Shown in pieces: positions 58,655 through 64,000 of a stretch of 64,000 bases of DNA. Made by a program: the position numbers and the translations under genes. The notes beneath the pieces are model-generated. The model made no database searches and was not told the DNA's origin. It saw nothing but the letters and a program-made list of their open reading frames with translations. The DNA comes from Olsenella profusa DSM 13989 (GTDB lineage Bacteria; Actinomycetota; Coriobacteriia; Coriobacteriales; Atopobiaceae), in contig NZ_JAUSQK010000001.1 of assembly GCF_030811115.1 (NCBI RefSeq), positions 2,356,001 to 2,420,000 of the forward strand. The letters run 5' to 3'. Position 1 is the stretch's first letter; each line of letters starts with the position of its first letter.

Positions 58655-60496
58655 CTACATGACCTCAGGGGCCGAGACGCCGATGAGGCGGAGCGCCACG
58701 GCGAGGTTGATGCGGACGGCGTCGCAGGCGGCAAGGCGCGCCTTGGAAAGCGCCTCGTCCACGGGATGCCCCGCGCTGGGCAGCACCTGGCAGGTGCCAT
58801 AGAACGCGTGGTAGGCCCCCGCGAGCTCCTCGCAGAAGTGCGTGATGCGGAACGGCGCGCGATCGCGGGCACAGCCAGCGATGAGCTCGGGGAACTCGGA
58901 CACCTTGCGGGCAAGGGCCGCCTCGGACGCATGGGTCAGCAGCGAGAGGTCGTACGCATCGCCGACGGCACGGCGCGCCACCTCGTCCATGCCCAGGTCG
59001 TGTGCCTCCTGTGGGGTGACACCTGCGGCCCTGCGCAGGATCGAGCAGATGCGAGCGTGAGCGTACTGCACGTAGTAGACGGGGTTCGCATTGCTCCTCT
59101 GCTTGACGGCCTCTATGTCGAAGTCGATGGTCTGGTTGGATGAGCGGCTGATGAGGGTATAGCGCGTGGCATCGGCACCCACCTCGTCGAGCAGCTCCTC
59201 GAAGCCGATCATGGTGCCGCGGCGCTTGGACATGCGCACGGGCTCGCCGTTGCGCAGGAGGTTCACGAGCTGGCCCAGGAGGATCTCGTACCTTCCCTTG
59301 TGGCCGAAGGCCTCGGCCACCGACTGCACGCGCTTGACGTAGCCATGGTGGTCGGCACCCCAGATGTTGATCTCATAGTCCACCCGCTGGAACTTATCCC
59401 AGGTGTAGGCCACATCCGAGGCGAAGTAGGTGTACTCGCCGTTCGTCTTGACGAGCACGCGATCCTTGTCGTCGCCGAATTCGGTGGATTCGAACCAGAC
59501 GGCACCGCTCTTGTCCGTGTAGACATAGCCCATGGCATCGAGTCGCCCCAGGGCTTGCTCGATGGGCGAGGTGCCCGACGCGTCTCGCTCGTAGAAGCTG
59601 CGCTCGCTCTTCCACTCGTCAAAGTCACAGCGCGCCTTGTGGCAGGTGTCCTTGATATGCTGCAGCATCCTCTGGTAGGAGCGCTCGCGAAACTCCGGCA
59701 TGCGCCTTGCGTCGGGGACGTCCACCCAGCGGTCGCCGTCGGATGCATAGAGCTCCTGGGCAAGGTCAATGATGTAATCGCCGCCATAGGAGTTGCCACC
59801 CAATGCCTCCGTGAAGGCATCCATGTAAGGATGCAGCTCGGGATGGGCGTCATCCTCGTCCTCGACATAGGCCTCGCGGTCGGCAAGCAGGCGTCCCTGC
59901 GCCGCAGCGAGCGTGGCACCGTCGCGCACGAGCCCGGCAAGCTGCAGGTAGCGCATCACGACGGAACGGCCGAAGACATCCATCTGGCTGCCGTGATCGT
60001 TGATGTAGTACTCGCGCTGCACCCGGTAGTTGGCATGCTCGAGCACGTTGCATAGCGAGTCGCCGATGGCGGCCCACCGGCCATGGCCCAGGTGCAGGGG
60101 GCCGGTGGGGTTGGCGGAGATGTACTCCACCTGAGTCGAGAGGCCATGGCCCTCGTCGCAGCGACCCCACTGGTCGCCCGCCTCGCGCACCCGGCGGAAG
60201 ACCTCGTTGTGTGCGCTGGTGCTGAGATAGAAGTTGATGAAGCCCGGACCAGCCACCTCACACGTGGCGATGGCGGGACTCAAGGGGAGGTGCGCCACGA
60301 TGGCGGAGGCGATCTTGGAGGGCGCCATATGGGCGAGGCGAGCGGAGCGCATGGCCACCGTGGAGGACCAGTCTCCGTGCGAGGTGTCCGCGGGACGCTC
60401 GAGGCCGCAGTCGTCAACCGCGAACTCCGGCAGCTCACCGGTTGCTTGGGCGGCCGTGATGGCCTGTCTCACAAGGTCCTCAAGTGTCTCGGGCAT
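58655..60496 (-). CDS. argS: Arginyl-tRNA synthetase
   Basis: A 613-residue class I synthetase. The HIGH motif is 'ANPTGPLHLGHGRWAAIGDS', the KMSKS-like loop is 'VRMSKRRGTMIGF', the N-terminal Add-1 domain (~1-110) binds the tRNA elbow, and the C-terminal DALR anticodon-binding domain (~490-613) ends in 'AVALRLIGVSAPEVM'. The ATG at 60496 follows AAGGAG; a much longer frame reaching into pncB is spurious. Confidence 0.97.
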   Translation of the reverse strand: MPETLEDLVRQAITAAQATGELPEFAVDDCGLERPADTSHGDWSSTVAMRSARLAHMAPSKIASAIVAHLPLSPAIATCEVAGPGFINFYLSTSAHNEVFRRVREAGDQWGRCDEGHGLSTQVEYISANPTGPLHLGHGRWAAIGDSLCNVLEHANYRVQREYYINDHGSQMDVFGRSVVMRYLQLAGLVRDGATLAAAQGRLLADREAYVEDEDDAHPELHPYMDAFTEALGGNSYGGDYIIDLAQELYASDGDRWVDVPDARRMPEFRERSYQRMLQHIKDTCHKARCDFDEWKSERSFYERDASGTSPIEQALGRLDAMGYVYTDKSGAVWFESTEFGDDKDRVLVKTNGEYTYFASDVAYTWDKFQRVDYEINIWGADHHGYVKRVQSVAEAFGHKGRYEILLGQLVNLLRNGEPVRMSKRRGTMIGFEELLDEVGADATRYTLISRSSNQTIDFDIEAVKQRSNANPVYYVQYAHARICSILRRAAGVTPQEAHDLGMDEVARRAVGDAYDLSLLTHASEAALARKVSEFPELIAGCARDRAPFRITHFCEELAGAYHAFYGTCQVLPSAGHPVDEALSKARLAACDAVRINLAVALRLIGVSAPEVM

Positions 60497-60623
60497 GCAT
60501 ACTCCTTTTGGGACGACGCGTCGTGCGCGCCGATGCGCGCCACAGCTGCGTAAGTCTAGCAGACGGGACGGGATGCCACGCCGTCCCGCCCCGAATGCGG
60601 CAAGCGAACAGAGAGGACGGGAG

Positions 60624-62102
60624 CTACGCCCGGCCGGACCCGGCATGCTCGCGCGTGGCAAGGCGACGCCTGAGCTCGGCCAGGCCCTCCTCGAGTCCCA
60701 CCGGATACATCTGGGGGTTGAGGAAGCGGCGCACGCTCGGGTCGAGCATGCGCAGGGACTCGCGCACCCGGGCGCGGGCGTCCTCGATGCCCTCGGGCGC
60801 GGCCACACGCCGTCCCTCCTTGACAAGCTGCACGAGCAGCTCGCGGGACTCCATGCCGGAGAGGTCGTAGCTCACGAGGTCATCCACCACATCCACCATG
60901 GTGGGCCTGCCCTTGTCATAGCCCTCGTCCACGATCATGTCGCCCACGGGGCAGCCAGCGGCGTCGTAGTAGCGCCTCACGTGCTGGATGCCGGGAATGG
61001 TGCGCTTGTAGGCCATCTCGGAGAGCTTGATGACAGGCTCCCACGCCACGTCCGCCGAGTGACGCACGGCCGAGAGCTTGTAGACGCCCCCGAGCGACGG
61101 CTGGGGGTCGCAGGTCGCGAGCTTGGTACCCACGCCGAAGGAGTCGATGGGCGCGCCCTGGGCAAGGAGCGACTGGATGGTGTACTCGTCGAGGTCATTG
61201 GAGGCGGAGATCTTCACGTAGGGCAGGCCGGCCTCGTCAAAGGCCCGACGCGTCTCCTTGGAGAGCTTGGCGAGGTCGCCGGAGTCGATGCGTACCGCCG
61301 CGAGCCGCTCGCCGGCGCGCTCCATCTCCTTGGCGACGATGATGGCATTCCTGATGCCCTGATGCACGTCATAGGTGTCGATCAGGAGCACGCAGTTCTT
61401 GGGACTCGACTTGGCAAAGGCACGAAAGGCCTCCAGCTCGTTGGGAAAGGACATCACCCAGGAGTGGGCATGCGTGCCAAACACGGGGATGCTGTAGATC
61501 TTGCCCGCAAGCATATTGGAGGTGGACGCGGCGCCGCCGATATAGGAGGCGCGGGCGACCGAGAGCCCACCATCGGGGCCCTGGGCGCGCCTGAGGCCAA
61601 AGTCGCTCATGGGATGGCCCTCGGCGGCATGCACGACGCGCGCCGTCTTGGTCGCCACGAGCGTCTGGAAGTTGACGAGGTTGAGCAGAGCCGTCTCGAG
61701 CAGCTGACAGTCGATGATGGGCCCCTCGACGCGCACCATGGGCTCGCGCGGGAAGGCGAGGTCACCCTCGGCGATCGCCCAAACCGACACCCGCATGCGG
61801 AAGTCGCGCAGGAAGTCCAGGAAGGTGGGCTTGAACATGGAACCGCCGCCCGGTGCCTCGAGCGTGGAGAGGTAGTCGATGGAATCCGGCGCGAACGTGA
61901 AGCTCTCCACGAGGTCGGCGATCTGCCCCATGCCGCAGGCGACGCTGTAACCGCCCCCAAAGGGGTTCTCGCGGAAGAAGACGGTGAAGCAGGCCTGGGC
62001 ATCCACCATCCCTGACTCCCAGAGGCCCTGGGCCATCGTGAGCTCGTAGAGGTCCGTGTTGAGCGCGACGTCGCTCGGATGGGTGCCATCGGTGAGTGCC
62101 AT
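60624..62102 (-). CDS. pncB: Nicotinate phosphoribosyltransferase
   Basis: A 492-residue enzyme that salvages nicotinic acid into NAD. Family signatures are 'ALNTDLYELTMAQGLWESGM', the phosphorylated-His-type region 'PVFGTHAHSWVMSFPNELEA', 'LIDTYDVHQGIRNAI' and the PRPP-side 'LAAVRIDSGDLAKLSKETRR' with 'IDSFGVGTKLATC'. Length fits the bacterial long form. A short hairpin (62181-62197) lies upstream. Confidence 0.95.
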   Translation of the reverse strand: MALTDGTHPSDVALNTDLYELTMAQGLWESGMVDAQACFTVFFRENPFGGGYSVACGMGQIADLVESFTFAPDSIDYLSTLEAPGGGSMFKPTFLDFLRDFRMRVSVWAIAEGDLAFPREPMVRVEGPIIDCQLLETALLNLVNFQTLVATKTARVVHAAEGHPMSDFGLRRAQGPDGGLSVARASYIGGAASTSNMLAGKIYSIPVFGTHAHSWVMSFPNELEAFRAFAKSSPKNCVLLIDTYDVHQGIRNAIIVAKEMERAGERLAAVRIDSGDLAKLSKETRRAFDEAGLPYVKISASNDLDEYTIQSLLAQGAPIDSFGVGTKLATCDPQPSLGGVYKLSAVRHSADVAWEPVIKLSEMAYKRTIPGIQHVRRYYDAAGCPVGDMIVDEGYDKGRPTMVDVVDDLVSYDLSGMESRELLVQLVKEGRRVAAPEGIEDARARVRESLRMLDPSVRRFLNPQMYPVGLEEGLAELRRRLATREHAGSGRA

Positions 62103-62180
62103 GTGCGTGTCCCCTCTGCAGGTGGCGTACTGCCTCGGCGCAGGTGCCGCAGGCGTGCTCCCCCAAGGGTAGCACTTGGG

Positions 62181-62197
62181 TCAAGGCTTCGCCTTGA
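62181..62197 (-). terminator. Short hairpin between the small membrane protein gene and pncB
   Basis: TCAAGGC-TTC-GCCTTGA, a seven-base stem with a three-base loop, in the 215-base gap before pncB. No T-run; weak terminator or spacer structure. Confidence 0.35.
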
Positions 62198-62317
62198 AGG
62201 CGCAGCGGCATGCCCCGCATGCGCCGGCGGGCCCTGGGCGCGTTGGATGAGGCGCGACGTGCCATCCCTGGCAGCCCCTTCCGTCTCCGACAGGGGACGG
62301 ACGCGGAGAGGTCTGCC

Positions 62318-62629
62318 CTAGTGGCCCAGCCACAGGGTCGTGAGAACCACGAGAACGATGATGGCCAGCACGATGAGGACGACCTTCTGGCCCACGGGCA
62401 TCCTCAGATCGTCATCCGGTTCCATGAGCCGGGCATTCTTGGCGCGCAGGCGCGCCGCCCGCTCGTCCGCGGCCTGCTCGCGCTCCATGGCGGCGCGCTC
62501 GGACTTGAGGCGCTCGAGCTCCCTGCGCTCGTGGGCCGCCTGGGCAGCCTCGGCTCGCTGGGCCCTCTCCCTGCGAAGCTCCTCCAGCTCCGCACGCTCC
62601 TCATCGCTCAGTGGCGCGATGTCACGCAT
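62318..62629 (-). CDS. Tail-anchored coiled-coil membrane protein
   Basis: A 103-residue protein: a long charged helix (~5-75, rich in Glu, Arg and Ala, heptad-like 'DEERAELEELRRERAQRAEA') and one C-terminal membrane helix 'VVLIVLAIIVLVVLTTLWLG'. The ATG at 62629 lies inside the end of the radical SAM gene and follows GGGGGGA. No family recognised; septum or envelope scaffolds have a similar shape. Confidence 0.65.
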   Translation of the reverse strand: MRDIAPLSDEERAELEELRRERAQRAEAAQAAHERRELERLKSERAAMEREQAADERAARLRAKNARLMEPDDDLRMPVGQKVVLIVLAIIVLVVLTTLWLGH

Positions 62630-63599
62630 GCTGTCCCCCCTCACTTGACGGGCCTGCCATCATGGGTGCGAGCTCCGGCCCCTCGACGCCCGTGGCGTCG
62701 AAGGCGGGAACGAAGCTCTCGGAAACGGTGCCTCCCTGCTGCCACCAGAGCCGCTCGAAGCCCAGGTCGTCAGCATGGTCGAGCACGCGCTCGTACTCGT
62801 CGTCCGTGAGGGCTCGCGCGAGGTCCCCACCCATCCTCAGGCAGCGCCCGGTGGGTGTGTACTGGTTCATGACGGAGAGGTCCGCCTCGTTGCCACAGGC
62901 CTCCCATACACGGTCGAGCACGGCGAGCGAGTCGTCCACGTGGCCTGGCATCACGAGATGGCGTACGATGATCCCCTGCTCCATGCACCCATCCGCGCCC
63001 TCGCGGCGGCCACCCCGCTCGCGCAGCGAGGCGAGCATGTGCGCAAGGGCCTCAAAGGCCACCGCGGGGTAGTCCCCCGCGCAAGAGAGCTCGCGCGCCA
63101 GCGCGGGCGAGGCGTACTTGAAGTCCGTGAGCCACACGTCCACCACGTCGGCCATGGCGTCCACCGTGGTGGGCAGCTCGTAGCCCGAGGTGTTGCACAC
63201 CACGGGAAGGCCCATCCCAGCCTCGCGTGCCAACAGTACGGCATCGCGCACCTGCGGCGCGGCGTGCAGGGGCGTCACGAGGTTGATGTTGAGCGCCCCC
63301 TGCCCCGCCAGCTCGAGCATCATCTGGGCCAGGCGCCCCACGCTCACGTCCAGGCCAAAGCCTCCCTGCGAGATGTCCTGGTTCTGACAGAACACGCAGC
63401 GCAGGGGACAGCCCGTAAAGAATATCGCACCGGAACCCGTCTCGCCCGAGATGGGCGGCTCCTCCCAGTGGTGCAGGGCCGCGCGGGCGACCCTCAACGC
63501 CGACGAGGCACCACAGAGGCCCCTCCGCCCCGCGTTGCGCAGGGCGTGGCAGCGACGCGGACAGAGCTCGCAGCGGTCGTATGCCGCATAGGTCGACAC
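62622..63599 (-). CDS. PflA-like radical SAM protein
   Basis: A 325-residue radical SAM enzyme. The cluster motif C-x3-C-x2-C is in 'IFFTGCPLRCVFCQNQDISQ' (~65-75), preceded by a Cys-rich N-terminus 'CELCPRRCHALRNAGRRGLC' as in the YgiQ/PflA-like AmmeMemoRadiSam-related group. These activate glycyl radical enzymes or modify proteins; no glycyl radical enzyme gene is in the window, so the target is unknown. The start is GTG at 63599, nine bases after the upstream peptidase stop. Confidence 0.85.
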   Translation of the reverse strand: MSTYAAYDRCELCPRRCHALRNAGRRGLCGASSALRVARAALHHWEEPPISGETGSGAIFFTGCPLRCVFCQNQDISQGGFGLDVSVGRLAQMMLELAGQGALNINLVTPLHAAPQVRDAVLLAREAGMGLPVVCNTSGYELPTTVDAMADVVDVWLTDFKYASPALARELSCAGDYPAVAFEALAHMLASLRERGGRREGADGCMEQGIIVRHLVMPGHVDDSLAVLDRVWEACGNEADLSVMNQYTPTGRCLRMGGDLARALTDDEYERVLDHADDLGFERLWWQQGGTVSESFVPAFDATGVEGPELAPMMAGPSSEGGQHA

Positions 63600-63608
63600 G
63601 ATGCGACC

Positions 63609-64000
63609 CTAGTACTCGATCCGCATGAGGCGGGCGATGGAGACGATGTAGATCTCGAGCGCCCGCCGCAGGCTCTCCTCGCTCACGGCCTCATCGGGGC
63701 CGTGCTCCGGCCCAACCCACGCCGGCACGTCCTCCGCAGGCTCATGCGGACCGAAGGCGCAGGCGCGGGGGAACATGCGCGCATAGGTGCCGCCACCGAT
63801 GACGAAGGCCTCGGACCTCCCGCCCGTGAGCTCGTCGTACGTCGTGAGCAGGCATGTGACCTCCGGCGAGGATGGGTCGGTGTAGAAGGGCTCCTTCACC
63901 TGGATGGGCTCGAACGTGGCCCCATGCTCCCGCGCCGCCTGGCAGAGCGCCTGCGCGATGGCCTCGTGCGTGGTGGCGTCGGGATAGCGTGCGTCACAGG
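63609..64000 (-). CDS. M20-family dipeptidase (PepV-like), C-terminal fragment
   Basis: Runs off the right edge; the last ~130 residues are visible. They contain 'CDARYPDATTHEAIAQALC' (dimerisation-domain strand), 'FVIGGGTYARMFPRACAFGP', the glycine-rich PepV/Ac-peptidase motif with the His-ligand region following ('EHGPDEAVSEESLRRALEIY'). PepV enzymes cleave dipeptides with two zinc ions in the cytosol. The 5' end and first metal motifs lie outside the window. Confidence 0.8.
   Translation of the reverse strand, partial: CDARYPDATTHEAIAQALCQAAREHGATFEPIQVKEPFYTDPSSPEVTCLLTTYDELTGGRSEAFVIGGGTYARMFPRACAFGPHEPAEDVPAWVGPEHGPDEAVSEESLRRALEIYIVSIARLMRIEY

Noticed and set aside
62622-63599. Radical SAM gene as the missing maturase of the island peptide
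   Set aside because: It is PflA-like, lies 32 kb away among housekeeping genes, and shows no SPASM-type C-terminal cysteines expected of peptide-modifying enzymes.

Overview
The window is a high-GC Gram-positive chromosome segment. Gene content and style (GNT-type nag genes, tig-clpP-clpX, serC-serA-DUF1015, UbiB kinase next to a phasin-like protein, PepV-type peptidase, many overlapping starts, frequent GTG and TTG starts) point to the Coriobacteriia, probably an Olsenella/Atopobiaceae-like gut or oral actinobacterium. This is an inference from composition and gene order; no rRNA is present to confirm it.

Layout. 1-5.3 kb: 5' end of a LysR regulator, a RelB/DinJ-YafQ toxin-antitoxin pair with its own promoter/operator, a frameshifted small gene, then the amino-sugar genes nagA, a GntR/HutC regulator and a divergent nagB sharing a DasR/NagR-like operator. 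5.4-10.6 kb: housekeeping genes for tRNA t6A cyclisation (TcdA), a TatD-like nuclease, and protein quality control (tig, clpP, clpX), plus tRNA-Leu. 10.7-13.0 kb: an unusual protein that joins a class I aminoacyl-tRNA-synthetase-like domain to an NAD(P)-binding dehydrogenase domain, next to a decayed MFS transporter. 13.1-20.9 kb: an AT-richer segment of Firmicutes character with a TetR regulator, two half-size ABC exporter-type proteins, an ECF-type S-component, EcfT and a double-ATPase EcfA, followed by a deleted DtxR/MntR regulator remnant and a KTR cysteine-rich gene typical of conjugative elements.

21.0-29.6 kb: carB-carA with a probable leader terminator, a DUF2130 coiled-coil/nuclease-like protein, NADP-type glutamate dehydrogenase, a GNAT acetyltransferase, tRNA-Gly and tRNA-Pro. 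29.5-35.0 kb: a genomic island at tRNA-Pro, bounded by a 74-bp direct repeat of the 5' part of that tRNA gene and, just inside, by a ~290-bp near-perfect inverted repeat that looks like the 3' tail of an IS110-type element. The island encodes a 53-residue Ala-rich peptide with a double-Gly-like leader, an M50 metalloprotease with a possible PqqD/RRE-like N-terminus, and two ABC transporters. It has no recognisable maturation enzyme other than the protease. This is the best candidate for an undescribed peptide (RiPP or signalling) system here.

35.1-46.6 kb: ptsI, fruK, tRNA-Arg, manA, a Nudix hydrolase, a MetY-type sulfhydrylase with a long palindrome downstream, a DEAD-box helicase pseudogene, and a marR-ABC-ABC multidrug-type operon. 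46.6-64 kb: a cyclophilin pseudogene, UbiB-like kinase and phasin-like protein, HAD phosphatase, serC-serA-DUF1015, a membrane-anchored polysaccharide deacetylase, a large TPR-like protein of unknown role, a second HAD hydrolase, tRNA-Ala, argS, pncB, a small membrane coiled-coil protein, a PflA-like radical SAM protein and the 3' end of an M20 dipeptidase. Calls rest on reading of motifs, gene context and spacing only; no database search was run.
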